Shown here: positions 12,418-24,413 of the stretch, piece after piece
Numbering within the stretch: the stretch's first letter is position 1
Layout: the number at the start of each line of letters is the position of its first letter
Origin: Clonostachys chloroleuca
Lineage: Eukaryota; Ascomycota; Sordariomycetes; Hypocreales; Bionectriaceae
Direction of reading: 5' to 3'
DNA length: 64,000 bases
NCBI GenBank assembly: GCA_037952775.1
Contig: JBANAY010000004.1
Coordinates: 8,122,001-8,186,000, forward strand
Made by a program: the position numbers and the translations under genes
The notes under the pieces: model-generated
Database searches by the model: none
The model's input: only the letters and a program-made list of their open reading frames with translations
Told to the model about the DNA's origin: nothing

Positions 12418-13845
12418 GTTGGAATAAAGTTCAGTCAGCGTGTTGAGTTGTTTTAGAACGGGAAAGGAGACAGAAGTCAGATGTCAAAGCCGCCAGATTA
12501 AATACAAACCACGGCCTCCCACTTCGGGAGTTTTACATTCTCTCACCCGAGCCAAATACCCCGTGAAACTGTTTTTAGTGTAATTGATCGACCTCCGGGG
12601 CGTCTAAAACAGCATTCGCCTCGTATTTCCCCAGGAACGTACAGAATGGGGGCCAGGTTGTCTCCATAATTGGTGGGCTTTTTGCTTCAGGTGTTGTTTC
12701 GGCCGGTTACATTCCGAAGTTGGCACGGAGCTGAGGCTCCCGATCTTCCTTGTCCAGCAGTCTTTCGCGATCCCTTGCAATTAGAATGCCGAAGGATAAT
12801 TAGGCTTGATTTTCAAATTGCGACAGGTGGTGTGAATGCTTCGTTTCGCCGTTTTGCATCCAGGCACTTCGTGAGAGTTTTGCGATGGGAAGTTGCTGAG
12901 CTACAACAATATATGAACGGATCTAATAATTTTTTCTGTCCACCTTCATATTTTTCATGCGAAATGCAGAACTTTCCTTTTCATGTTTGAGAGTCTTGAT
13001 CGTTCTGAGCAACTACCAATCCCCAAGAAATTCGTTTGTCTGGGCGTGAATAACCGAGCCCGTCATTTAGATGATTTACCTTATGTCACTTCATTTGAGC
13101 AAATGAGCCTCTATTGATGAAGAACCGGCTAAATCAGGTTGAATTCAAATCATAGGTTAGGCCTTTAGTGATGGAGTTATAAGTATATACTCGTGGCGTA
13201 CGGCGTACGGCGGCCGCGGACTGCGCGGTACAAGGACAGACCCAGCAGGTGCAGCTGCCGGATCTGGGGTGTTATCAGCGGCTTTGTTGCTGGAAGCAAG
13301 CCCTCGACTGTTCAGAGTGGTGTTTGTTGAATATGCTCGGTTAAGAGCTGTGTACTGTTGTCTCTTATGATCTCTATTATCTTGTCAAGGTCCGTATTGC
13401 TTAAAAAATGTATATCAGATTACGTATTACCTGATCTTAGGATATATCCTTATTTATAGTAAAACTATTAGCAAAAATTAAAATAAAATAAAATGAAATA
13501 AAATAAATAAATAAACATATCTATTGTGATATCGAGTGCTGATGCCTAATATCAACCGGTAGCGACTGACAATATAGCACTAGATGCTATGTACAGTATA
13601 TATGCAAGTCTATAGTAAAAACACTTCTATATCCCATTCGAGGCCCATATGTACAGGGTATCATAGGATCTTTGTACCCATAGATAGTGTATATACTCTG
13701 GCAGGCGGGCCAGTCCAGGATGAGGGCACTCACAGGCCCTCGATGAAGAGGAGCAAACAAACGAGCGTCTTATCGGGAATATTTCAACGGCAAAAGGAGT
13801 GTAGAGAATGAAAGTTGATGAGGAAAAGAAAGCTCGCGAACTTTC
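12418..13845. other. Intergenic stretch with AT-rich tail
   Basis: 1.4 kb between the pectate lyase start and the end of the GH16 gene. The left part is the lyase promoter. The right part becomes AT-rich around 13400-13520. No gene is supported; small open frames here lack family features. Confidence 0.5.
13480..13515. repeat. Low-complexity AAATA/AATA tract
   Basis: Imperfect reiterations of AAATA and AATA in non-coding sequence. Confidence 0.8.
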
Positions 13846-14770
13846 TTAGTTGGAGACGTAGTGAGCGACGTAAGCAATCTCCTGCATGGAGGAATAACCA
13901 TCGATGGTACTGCCGTCAGGATATCCGGGCTGGAAGAGGCAGGTTAGTTAGTTATCTGCCCATCATATTAGAAGCAAAGAAAGTGTCACTTACCCAGTTT
14001 CCTCCGACAGCTACGTTGACAATAAAGTACAGAGGAGATTGGGCGATCGCAGCCCAGACACCTGCATTGTTGATGCGAGCTCCAGTGACCTGATGGAACT
14101 GGTTGCCATCAAGGTACCAGGTGACCTTCTGGTTGACCCAGTTGCTGTTGGTGCGGTCAATGTCCACACGCCATGTGTGCCAGCCTTGATCGGGAATACC
14201 AGTGCTACCACCGATGCCAGATCCCTCATTGCAGATGCCGCCTGGATAGACATCACAGTGAACGGTTCCGTAGCCAGTCAGCTGCCCATTAATAGTCTCC
14301 ATGATGTCGATCTCGCCACAAGAGGGCCAGCTTCCACCAGTGCGGAGAGCATTTCCGAGCATCCAGAAAGCTGGCCAGATGCCCTTCTTAGCGCTGGTGG
14401 CGCCGTCGCCGAATCGAAGCTGGCCTTCGAGCCGGGTGATCCTGCCGTTCTGGGGAGTGAAGGTATACTTGCTCTCCATGCGGCCGGAGGTCCATCCCTT
14501 AGCTTGGGACGAGTCCCTCCATGGTACCAGCTGGAGCGTGTTGCCCCCGCTGATCTGGACGTTCCTGTTGGAGCGGGTATAGACCTGCAACTCGTTGTTG
14601 ACGCCCAAGTCGCCGGTGATGATGTTCCAGTTGCCCTCGTTGGGGGTGGCACCAGAGGCGCCAGGGAAGGTGTCCTGCCAGATGCGGGTGAAGCCCGAGT
14701 AGGTTGGCGAGTCCCAGGCGGTGGCCACGCTGGCAAGGGAAAGGACGAATGCGAGATCAAGGCGAACCAT
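13846..14770 (-). CDS. Secreted GH16 endo-beta-1,3(4)-glucanase
   Basis: A 286-residue secreted glycoside hydrolase expected to cut beta-1,3- or mixed-linked glucan. There are two exons with one intron, 13930..13993 (GTAAGT...CCAG). The join gives GGNW-PGYPDGS, and the protein ends at a TAA at 13846. A signal peptide covers about residues 1-18. The catalytic motif GEIDIME is complete with E153, D155 and E158, and the surrounding WPAFWMLG and YFIVNVAVGGNW strands are standard for laminarinase-type GH16. There is no linker or GPI tail, unlike the GH16 gene at 4.4 kb, so it should be released to the medium. Substrate preference cannot be read from the sequence. Confidence 0.9.
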
Positions 14771-16369
14771 CTTGATTAGTCTTGAATGAAGGAGTGTGAG
14801 TTATAAACGCCGGTTAGGCAGACTATTTGTGATAATGATCGTGAGTAAACTGTTTGTATATGCAAGTAAGGATGAGATTTGACTCTTGAGGATGGAATCA
14901 TGATGATCTTAAATAGCTGTATTTTTACAGTCAGGTTCTGGTTATGAGACACTCCGAAAACGCTTGGGCTTCTTGGGCGCCTGGGATTGCAAGGCAAGCA
15001 GACTCATCATGTTCATTATCCATTCTGAACGTGACGAAAGACCTTGTGCAACAGCGGAATGAGCAGAAACTGTATTCACCAGCCCTGCTAGAGACAAGCA
15101 AGCCATCATCCATCCGTGGCAGCTGCCCTTGAATTTCTAAGGGGAAGGTGTTTGACAGAGAGAAGATATCATGGGAGAATTTGAGCAAGAGATATGTGAC
15201 GCGACAAACCAAGGAGCGAAAGACATATTAGGCTTTCAGGCATGGGGTAGCGCACATGAGCGTGCAAGAGGTGGCTGAAGATATGGCAGCATGATCGGCT
15301 GCGGCAGACCTGGAAAGCCAGTGGACTTAGCCAGCGCCTATCTTGGGCAAAAAAAGTCCGGGGGGAGTACGTCCACCCGACCAGGTCAAGCTTAGACAAG
15401 ATAGATAATGATACAACCTGGCCTAGGTTTGGAAGGTGGGCACAAGATGCATCGGTTGCTTCTTAGTTCCCCCGTGAAAACATTACATAGAAGGCCATAC
15501 TTTCCATTCTATAGCTTAGATAGAAGATGGATTAAGCGTAACGAGCCTTAAGAGTTATGGAGGGTATAAGCTTTTTCAAGGCAAGGAAAAATACGAACAA
15601 GATCTGTGGCTTGCATTTGCCGACACAACCTAATATGGTCCCTGCATATGTCCTAGATTGTCGAAGCAACTTGAGGGGTATGAGTCGTCTGAAAGAGGGT
15701 GCGACGTCCCGAGTCCTGGTAACTACACGTGATATTGAAATACTACATTAAGGCACCTGCGGCTCTAGTTGATGAAACGTTGCTAGGACGAGGACATCAC
15801 ATGTGCTGACTACGGTACGTCATGGATAGTTATGTCAGCAGGCGATGATGCTACTCAAGGTCATCTTGGGATAGGAGATCCTTGCAAGCGAAATGTCACC
15901 AGCCATCTGGTGGGTGAAGCCAGCAGTTTGGAAAAGGGCCGATTGGCCAAATACTGGGTGAGAGTTTTTAATCGTTAAATTAGACATACCCATTGAGCAA
16001 TATAAAAAAAAGCTTGTAAATTTGTTGGGAGTCCTCAAATGGAGAATATTGTGATGATGGCGGTCGACCTTGGTTGAACCAGGCTACATGTATATCGTTC
16101 AATTATTCCAGGTAAAAACAACTTAAAACATGCGGTGTTTACTGATCTTATTTCCTCGCCTTTCCCGAGAACACGGTGATTTGCCTCAGCGAGCATGTCT
16201 GTAGTTGCATGTCATCTATTCAACTCTTTTACAGTATAAAGAGCCCAGATTCAGGCCTGCGATAAAAGTTTATGCAACGGCAAATTGCTAATTATCTTTG
16301 ATAATATTTCATTGACTATTCAAGTGGCATGCGGAGTGATGAGCGATACTTCTAGTCGGAGGCAGCCCT
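14771..16369. other. Intergenic stretch, no gene seen
   Basis: 1.6 kb holding the promoter of the GH16 gene and the 3' flank of the NCS1 permease. I see no supported gene. Confidence 0.5.
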
Positions 16370-18229
16370 TTAAAACTTAGAAAACCACTTAGAGCTCTTG
16401 GATGGATCTTTGACAACATCATCCGGCTTCCCAGACTCGTCACCCATCTCCTCGTCCAGACCATTATCCGTGATGACCTCCATCCACACATCGCTCGTGG
16501 CAGGGATGGGAGACACCTTGCAAAGACCCCAATACACGCCGGAAGAAACGATGAATCCGCAGAAAAAGTTGAGGTTATAGATGTAAGTCGCGCCAATAGG
16601 GACGGTAGCGCCAACAGCTCCAGCAAATCCGACCACGTTGATGAGGATACCGCAGATGTAGGCAGTATAGGCGCGCCAGTGAATTCCAAAGGTGTAGTAG
16701 TACGGGCCGCTGTCGCGGGAGTGGTAGAGCTCCGAGATTTCAAGGTACCCCTTGCGGACAAAGTAATAATCTGACACCATGACACCCGCAATAGAGCTGA
16801 GGAACACGCTGTAGGCGGACAGATAGGTTGTGAACTTGTTCGAGTCGCTGAGCAGGTTCCATGGGCACATAGCCAGGCCCACGGCAGCACAGATGTAGCC
16901 ACCGCGGCGAATGTTAATAAACTTAGGTAGTAAGGCGGTCAGATCAGTGCCAGCTGAAATAGAGTTGGCAGCAATGTTGGTTCCGAGTTGCGCCAGGGCA
17001 AAAGCAAGCGCAATAACGAAGGTGCCGAATCGCTGACCAGATGAAGCATCGTCAATGAACCTGTCGAGAAGGTCCAGGGGATTCCAGATGGTCTCGCCAT
17101 AGATGATTGTCGCAGATGATGACACAATGATACCAATAAAAGACGTCACTGCGAAGCCCATAGGGATAGTAATCAACTGGGACCACAGCTGGTCTCTGGG
17201 TTTTCGCGCAAAACGAGTAAAGTCGGGGTCATTCACCACCAGCGTTGCAAAGTTCGCGATGGAAGACATGATACCAGCAATCATAGCCCACGCAAGCTTT
17301 GATCCGTGGACTGTGTGCCCCTGCCTGATGATGGGGCCGATGCCTCCAGCACGAGAGCACGACCAGCCTAGAAATGCGATACCGGCAATAGGCACGAAGT
17401 ACGCCTTGACGGTAAACAGATGTCTGATCTTGTGGACGGGAAACCAAATCGCCGGCAGCGAGACAAACCAGAAGATGAAGAATGAAACGAAGTCGGCCGT
17501 GCTGGTGGAGGAACTGTTGAACGTGTCTGGGATCTTGGTGCGGTCCCAAGATAGCCAAATAGATCGAATCATGATGTAAACACAGTGGCCACCGATATAG
17601 CACTGTGTCCCGTACCAAATACAGGCTAGAAAGTGTCAGTGACTTGTTTCAGTGCAACGAGGACGGACAAGCATACCCATGGCGGCTCTGTTGAATACAG
17701 GCCACAAGCTTCCCCAAATACCGAATGACGATCGAGCAACAATCTGCAAATTCTGTTAGTCCCCATAACCCTCTTGTATGGCCACTGTTGATTGAATATA
17801 CGTACAGGGAAACCGATGTGATACGTGGCTCCAATGTGGCCCGTCAGGCAAATGAAGCACGCGGCGATGGCATAACCGATCCAAACACAAAGCCAGGCTT
17901 GCCACCAAGAGAGACCTCCAATAATCATAGAAGACGAGATCATCCATGTATTTATGTTGAAAGAGTCGGCAATCCAGAATCCGACAAAGTTCCATGCTCC
18001 CCATTGGCGGCGTTCTTTCTCGACAGGTTTCAAATCATAGTTGTTGAGCTATAGTGATTGGAACACTGTTAACGACTAGATTCTATGACAGATAGAATTG
18101 ATGCTAAATCGACAGCGGAGATCAACGGAGGAGGACACTGACCATAGGATTGCCTTCAGCAAATTCTCCCGGGTCAGCCTTGACGGACACAAAGTCCACC
18201 ACTTTGGTGAGGGCCGAACCGCCAGCCAT
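16370..18229 (-). CDS. NCS1-family nucleobase/allantoin permease
   Basis: A plasma-membrane nucleobase-cation symporter-1 (Fur-type) protein of 550 residues, ATG at 18229. Four exons are joined across 18049..18142, 17744..17805 and 17626..17676. The family landmarks appear in order: WNFVGFWIADSFNINTWM in the first helix, a GFPIVARSSFGIWGSLWP segment made by the second splice, the ACIWYGTQCYIGGHCVY helix made by the third, then LVVNDPDFTRFARKPRD and a C-terminal polar tail rich in D, E and K. Known substrates of the family are uracil, allantoin, uridine, cytosine and thiamine. Its position next to iso-orotate decarboxylase and the URC genes argues for uracil or thymine. The upstream region is rich in GATA sites (18611-19084), as expected for a nitrogen-source transporter. 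Confidence 0.9.
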
Positions 18230-18610
18230 TTTCACAGTCTTGCGATATTGGCGATCTCCTTGAATACCAATTCGATGACGGGGGATACCAAGGAGGGTGG
18301 GAGAAAGCGAGTCTTAAGGTGTGCCCACTGCGCTGTGTGTGTGTAGTATTATAGGTAGGTATTTCCCCAGTGGCACGAATGAACGGCTACAACACAGAAA
18401 TGATACCCAATGCAAGCCAGCCCAGGGTATTACAAGGGAGGGGGCTAGGTACTTATATTTGGGCAAGTGTCTCTGTCGCTCCTCATGCCCGGCATGAACC
18501 ATTATCGAACCGGCAATCAAATCGCTCCCCACGCGAGCTGGACTGATTACAGGCTGGTCTCAGCGCCGTCGCAAAACAGGCTTAATGCTACTGGCCAGCC
18601 AGAGGCGGGA

Positions 18611-19084
18611 GATAAGACACTCTGGGGGAAACCCAGCCCATGTACGGGCAGGCAGCGGGAATCCCGGGGCAGATTATCAGCCAGACTAGGCATTCATTAT
18701 CTGCTCCGACCCTGGCGGGAGATAAGTATTTGACGCACTGTCATTGGCACATCTCGTCAGTTGGAGCGTTGCTTATCATCTGAAATCTCCGCTAGCGAGT
18801 GACATCTCACTCCAAGAACAAAAAGATTATTCTAATTCGATCGAGTAATCGCGCCACTTCCTCATCAATCGTAAGACAAGCACACTATCCTGACTCTCTA
18901 GGCCTTTCTGGCACCGAAGTCAACGCCACTCCCGCCATTGAGGCAGCCGATGCCCCTTCAGCCACGGGTGAAGATGATAAGCGACCCCCTGGCTGAGAGA
19001 CTGAGATCTTTTTACGTACTACTTTGCTTCTATGAGGCCCTGTGAGCCAGATATAACAATGTTACTGCCGCCAAGCCAGATAAG
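18611..19084. promoter_or_regulatory. Cluster of seven GATA-factor sites upstream of the permease
   Basis: HGATAR sites lie at about 18610-18616, 18674-18679 (reverse), 18697-18702 (reverse), 18720-18726, 18772-18777 (reverse), 18975-18981 and 19078-19084. Seven in about 475 bp exceeds the one or two expected by chance. AreA/Nit2 factors bind such sites to activate use of secondary nitrogen sources. The only gene starting from this region is the NCS1 permease (start 18229); the decarboxylase on the other side ends here. Confidence 0.6.
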
Positions 19085-19269
19085 CAACGCAATCCTTACC
19101 TCCCTCATGCATCTTGAAGGAAGCCATCTCATCCAGCTCCGAGGACTACGGGATGAATCCTTTTCAGGTTAATTGCTTTCCTCAAGGTGAAGTAGACTCA
19201 TCACGCAAGCCAAACATGAGTGCGCTGCCAAGGGATCATTACTTGCTATCGTTACTTTTCATTGAGAGG

Positions 19270-20454
19270 CTAAAATTCCTCATCTAACCGCAGCACTCTG
19301 GTAGCATTCCCTCCCAGAATGGCCTCGGTCTCTACCGACTTCCCCTCCGTGGCCTTCCTGATGGCCGCCGTGTTCCACGTCACACTCTCCCACTCGCCCT
19401 GCTCGTCCGTCTCCAGCGGCGGGAAGAATGGGTGGTCAGTCCCAAACATGACCCGATCCGCCCCGCTGGACTCGGCCGCCAGCTTCAGCGACGTGGGCGA
19501 GTACACGACCGCGTCCAGGTAGATCTGCTCCTTGAGCACGTCCCACACCGTCCGCCGCGACTTGGCCAGCTTCCCCTCCCGGAGCAGCTGGCCGTCGTGC
19601 ACGACGCAGCTCTCGATCCGCCCCGCGAGGAAGGGCAGTGTGCCGCCGCTGTGGGCCAGGATGATCTGCAGCTCCCTGACCTCGTCGAACACGCCCGCCA
19701 GGAACATGCGCGTGACGGCGATGGTCGTCTCCATCGGGAAGCCCAGCGCCAGGGGCAGCACGTGGCCGTACTCGCCCGCGCGGTCGCCCCAGACCTCGCT
19801 CGGCAGGCCATAGTGCGGGTGCAGGAAGATGGGGAGCTTGGATTCCGCCAGCGCTTTGTAGACGGGGAGCAGCCGCGGGTCGTCGAGGCCCTTGCCCAGA
19901 CCCGACGTGCCGAGGATGACGCCCCGGCAGTACTTGAGGCCGCGCACATGCTCGACGGAGCTCAGGATGTCCTCGAGGCTGGCCGTGAGGGGCAGTGCGG
20001 CGAAGAAGAATAGCCGGCGGGGGTACTGGCCGCACAGGTCGGAGAACTCCTCGTTGATCTTCTTCGCGATGGCGGGGGACTCGGAGGCGTCGAGGAAGTC
20101 GAGCCAGGGGTTGGCGAGCGACACGACCGACTTCTGGATGCCGTGCGTGTCCATGAAATGAATCTTTTGCTGCACGGAGCTGTAGTGCGTTGTGAGGGGG
20201 CGGCCGGGGACCTTTGCCTGGGGGTCTTTGAGGGCGTCCTCGAGAGACTTGACCTCTTCCTCGAGCAGGATGAGACGAGGGTCTGAGGCCTGCGGGAACT
20301 TGCGCACGATGGGAATCGTGGTCCGGCTCTCCATGATTTCTACATAGCTGGGAGGGTACATATGCGTGTGGATGTCCACGATGCCCGACGCTGGGGAGGC
20401 CATCTTGGGCAGGAATGGTGAGAATCTGAAGGGGGGGATAGAGGCAATGGCCAC
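19270..20454 (-). CDS. Iso-orotate (uracil-5-carboxylate) decarboxylase
   Basis: An amidohydrolase-superfamily decarboxylase (ACMSD type), 394 residues without introns. It should convert uracil-5-carboxylate to uracil and CO2, the last step of fungal thymine salvage. The metal site shows IVDIHTHMYPPSY (H29, H31), FLHPHYGLPSEVWG, IILAHSGGTLPFLAGR and FGTDHPFFPP. Several stretches (LKYCRGVILGTSGLGKGLDD, LPLALGFPMETTIAV, LKEQIYLDAV) agree closely with the characterised fungal iso-orotate decarboxylases as I remember them. Met18 (MASPASG) may be the true start, since homologues begin close to the metal motif. The third position is strongly GC-rich, which creates long antisense shadow frames. The thymine dioxygenase candidate that would supply its substrate is at 45.1 kb. 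A general gamma-resorcylate-type decarboxylase is a less likely alternative. Confidence 0.85.
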   Translation of the reverse strand: MAIASIPPFRFSPFLPKMASPASGIVDIHTHMYPPSYVEIMESRTTIPIVRKFPQASDPRLILLEEEVKSLEDALKDPQAKVPGRPLTTHYSSVQQKIHFMDTHGIQKSVVSLANPWLDFLDASESPAIAKKINEEFSDLCGQYPRRLFFFAALPLTASLEDILSSVEHVRGLKYCRGVILGTSGLGKGLDDPRLLPVYKALAESKLPIFLHPHYGLPSEVWGDRAGEYGHVLPLALGFPMETTIAVTRMFLAGVFDEVRELQIILAHSGGTLPFLAGRIESCVVHDGQLLREGKLAKSRRTVWDVLKEQIYLDAVVYSPTSLKLAAESSGADRVMFGTDHPFFPPLETDEQGEWESVTWNTAAIRKATEGKSVETEAILGGNATRVLRLDEEF

Positions 20455-20950
20455 GGGACTAGTGACTTGACGCCGTGAATGAGTCGTAGAATTGAATATA
20501 GGATGGCAGTCGATTCAAAGAACGTCTCAGTCCGAATAGATGATATAGCTCGGGTCGATTCACGATCCGAGACTCGGGCTAGTCACGACAAAGGCGAGGG
20601 CGGGAGGAGCAAAGAGGGACAGACAGGCAAACTGTAGACAAAGCGGGGGTTTTCCACACGGCAATTGCTCGCAGGTCTTCTTATCTTCTAGTTACACGCC
20701 CCCAGATTCTCCATATTACTTCTCCACATGCCCCAGTCAATGCTGATGGTCATCGTGATGGCTGTGATACCACCCCTCTGCTCGCCTATCCGGTGTCGGC
20801 ACGAGCAGCAGCCAGGGTGTGCATTGAATCGGGTGCTCTTGAGTAGGAAGGAAGTAAATTGGCAGATATGTCGCTACACTTGTTGATGTGGTGCTTCGAA
20901 GCGTAATTCCTAGTATCCGTATACGGAACATACTAATCATCGCAGTGGAA
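20455..20950. other. Intergenic: decarboxylase promoter
   Basis: About 500 bp upstream of the iso-orotate decarboxylase and downstream of the regulator relic. It contains one TTATCT (reverse AGATAA) near 20684. No gene is seen. Confidence 0.5.
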
Positions 20951-22650
20951 TTATCGAGTTATCGTGTATGAATCAAATCTTGCGACGATCCAGTTCTGGA
21001 AGGCTTCTATGCTAATGTCCTCGGCAAGCCCAAACACGGTCCAGTCAATCTTTATATCGTAGGGACGACGGAGTTCATCACTGTCCGCAGCTTCATATAA
21101 TGGCACCACCATCAAGAGCGTGTCTTTGGCGGAAAGAGCATGCACCGTTTTCAAATGCGGCAAACAAGCCCATACTTGGAAACACAGGCCGCGGCAGGTC
21201 TCATATATCGAGCCATCATAGACATCGACCAGGCTATAGAGATCGAAGAGAACCCGTAACAGCAATGCCCGCAGCGCAACCAAGTGTATGGCCACCCAGG
21301 TAACCTTGTACGTGATGAATTCGTGTCTGCGACCGACGAAAAATTCGGGATCTGTGTGCTCGATGATGGAGCCAATGGATTGCAACCGTTTCCAGAGATT
21401 CTCGCCCACAGCCCCAGGAAATCTCTCGGCTTTTGACATGCGATGGACGAGCAATGCTCTCTCGTGCTCCATGTCGTTCGGGTTTGCTTTGATTTGCCGC
21501 ACTCTTTGGCACCAGCGACTGGTGAAGACAATCCAAATGTCATTCGCAAGTTCAAACGTGGTTTCTACTTCAACTCTCTCATTCCACTCTCCATCTTGGG
21601 CGTCTTCGAGCCATTGGGTTGCCAATTCTCTTTCATCGTTTCGACTATCGTCTGCCCAAAAAAAGTCGTAGTTGCTAAGAATGTCTGGCTAGGGGGAGTC
21701 GTAGTAGGTACTGGGATCCAGACTGTCAAAGTACGCAAGGTTACGCTGGTCCGCAAATCAGCAATACAATCGGCATACGCGAGGATAGAACCCCCGAGTC
21801 GAGACACTAACCATCATGAATCCGGCTATCCGAATCAGCGACAGATGAAGCCAGTAATTGGCACTTCTCAGATCCGGCATTCCCATCTTCTTGACCACAT
21901 GACGGATGGCGAGTCGATGTGGTCGCATATTCTATGGCGAGACCATGTCGCACTTGCAAAGAAGGAATTCCATAGTGACCATTGAGGCGAGTGTCTCGAG
22001 TGTATATATCTTCTCACTCTGCACGGCACGTTGCAGACCCTGGATCGCCTTTGTGTAGAGGCGGTCTGTAGCAGCTGATGAAAACGCAGCTGGAGATCGG
22101 CACACTGGCTCCAAGCATGGCAGTAGAGCGTGACGCAGTTTAGAAGAATCGGGCTATGGGATAGCCTCTTTGAGAGCTCGGGTAGCTCACCAAGAACCGC
22201 AAAAGTGGCCTGCAGGTCGGATCCCAACAGACGCACCAACTGACCGGAAACCCGATCAGCAGCTGTGACAAAGCTTGGCCGTGGAACCTTGAGATTAAAG
22301 GCTCCGCTCAAGGCACCACTATTGCTCGCACCATACTGCCTCAATGGCGTCCGAGTTACCAAGGCTAATGGCTGGTGAGTGGAGGAGTCTTGGGTGTTGG
22401 CCAACACCAAGCCATTGTCTGAGCTAGCAGCATTGTGGCCTCGGCCTTGGGCAACAAGCTTGATCAGGGCTGAAGGCCCCGAACATTCTATGCCTTTGCG
22501 TACACATTGAGTGCAAGTAGGCCATAATTGATCACACTACGTAGAAAGAACGGTTAGCGCTGGTTCCGTTTAGATTACTGTCGCTTCCTATTTACCTTAG
22601 TTCTCTTTGCCTTGCAATTTGTGCAAGCCGTAGACTTCAGGGGGAGGCAT
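20951..22650 (-). pseudogene. Zn2Cys6 transcription factor (URC2 position), reading frame damaged
   Basis: A fungal zinc-cluster regulator lying between iso-orotate decarboxylase and URC1; in L. kluyveri the URC2 regulator sits with the URC genes. The Zn2Cys6 motif is complete after a 59-nt intron (22537..22595): CTNCKAKRTKCDQLWPTC, then TQC and VRKGIEC. The only suitable ATG (22648-22650) is out of frame with the motif by one base, next to a C5 run at 22640-22644. A second one-base slip lies near a T4 run at 22081-22084, where the frame passes from HAWSQCADLQ to TDRLYTKAIQGLQ. An in-frame TAG follows at 21932-21934. A further TAG at 21689-21691 is avoided if the intron from 21811 is 123 nt rather than 66 nt. 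The C-terminal 220 residues, ending at 20951, are intact. It is either a decayed gene or a badly sequenced one; the DNA-binding part alone is clear. Confidence 0.65.
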
Positions 22651-22936
22651 TATCAACCTTACTTCTCAAAGTGGGATTCTATTAGGACACGGATCATGGA
22701 TCTGTCTATTCACCGTAGAATGAGCGATGAAAATATTTTTGCATTTCGTGTCAGCGTTACATGGATCTTCAGTGAATCCGCTATTGGTGGCAAGTCTTCA
22801 CATCGATCGTGTAGATTTTGACACAGAGTATTAGCCAAATTTTAAGCTGGCGGTATTGGTTCTTTCATAAATGTTCATTTTATTTCTTTTAATGAAAATG
22901 ATTAAGCTTCTATGAGATCGGTATTCTGCGTCTATA

Positions 22937-24413
22937 TCAATGCGTCACATCCTCCCAGCTCTGCCAACCCCGGCCTTCCACATTCTTCAGCTCCTCCTCT
23001 GTGATTTTACTGCCTGTTGTGAAATATCCAGCGTTGATCTTGGCGTCGATCTCGACTCTTGAGTCGGAAGGAATGAGGTCTACTATGAGTTAGCATATAG
23101 CAACAAGCTAGAGAGTAGCGGAAAACTAACGGTCTGGGATGGGAATTCGCTCGTAGATGGGGATGCCCTGCTCGACAATCGCGTCGTGCTTCATGTTGGA
23201 CATGGACAGCATCTTGTCAATCTTCTTTATGCCGAGCCAGTGCAGGATGTCGGGCATTAGTGCCTGGAAGCGCATCTATACCAAAACCGTCAGCAACATA
23301 ACATGAGCACAAAGAGTTTTCTCAACTTACATCGCGAACACCGGCAATGTTCTCCGTCCTGGTAAAGTACTTGTCGGCCGTGTCACCTCCACGCTTGCGA
23401 GAGTTGTAGACGAGGTACTTCACCACCTCGCCCAGAGCACGCCCCTCCTTTCGGAAGTAAATCACCACGCCCGACCCGCCGTTCTGCGCCTCCTTGATGG
23501 CCTCCTCGATACCAAACGTAAGATACGGTCGGCAGGTGCAGATATCCGACTGGAACACATCCGAGCCGTTGCACTCGTCGTGGATCCTCAGCGCCAGCTT
23601 CACATTGGGGTCCGACACCCGCTCGGGCGGGCCAAAGATGTACACGGTCAGGCCGCCGATGGGAGGGAGAAAGACCTTCATGTCCGGGCGGGTGACAAGC
23701 TCCGGGTAGCTGCCGCCCGTGTACTCGAACAGCGCGCGGCGGAGGATGCCCTCGTCGACATTGAAGCGGGAGGCCACCCCGGGGAGGTGCCAGACTGGCT
23801 CGACGGCGATCTTGGTGACTTTCACGTCGCCCGTGCTGTTGACGACGACGTCGCCGTCGACGGGGAGGCTGCCCGACTTGATGGAGTCGACAATCTCGGC
23901 CACGCGCATGTGGGCGCGGGTGATGGCGATGGTCGGCCGCACGTCGATGCCCTGGTCCAGGTGCTTCTTGAAGTAGGTGGACACGTTGTGGCCGAAGGGG
24001 TCCATGGAGACGATCTTGGAGAAGTCGCCCCATGCCTCCTGCTGGGGCGGCTGGAACGTGGGCTGAGTGTTCTCGAAGTTGGGGCGGAAGTTGGGGGGCA
24101 GGTCGCCGGCGGCGATGGCGAGGGCGTTGTAGATGGCGTAGCTGCCGCCGTGGGCGCCGATGGCATTCCGCTTCTTGAGGGTCTCTTTCGATCGCGAGAC
24201 GAGGACGGGGCCTCGCTTCTCGGGGTCTGCGTTGCCCCAGTTGAGCTCTACGGGGTCGACGACGCTTTGGCCGGGATATGTGGTGAGCTGGAGTTTGGTG
24301 AGTACTCGGTTCAGACGCGGTGTTCTAACTTCTGGTCTACTTACCACAATGCGATCTTTGAACTTTTCGCTGAGGGCATTGGCCCAAGGCTCCGACCCGT
24401 TGGTGGCAGCCAT
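22937..24413 (-). CDS. URC1: URC1, GTP cyclohydrolase II-like enzyme of uracil catabolism
   Basis: A 438-residue homologue of GTP cyclohydrolase II that works in the URC uracil-degradation route and not in riboflavin synthesis. The start is at 24413. Introns are 24288..24344, 23276..23330 and 23083..23130, and all four exons join in frame to a TGA at 22937. The zinc-binding cysteines keep RibA spacing: C262, C273 and C275 in HDECNGSDVFQSDICTC. The region IYFRKEGRALGEVVKYL replaces the RibA QEGRGIGL segment. The long N-terminal half (to about residue 200) is specific to URC1-type proteins. In the known pathway Urc1 acts on the UMP made by UPRT. It lies upstream of, and on the same strand as, the damaged regulator, and is separated from URC4 by 828 bp. 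One TGATAAG site lies at 24629-24635 in its promoter. Confidence 0.9.

Noticed and set aside
19432..20035. Long open frames on both strands inside the iso-orotate decarboxylase gene
   Set aside because: They result from strong GC bias at third codon positions of the real gene and have Arg/Pro/Ala-rich nonsense composition.
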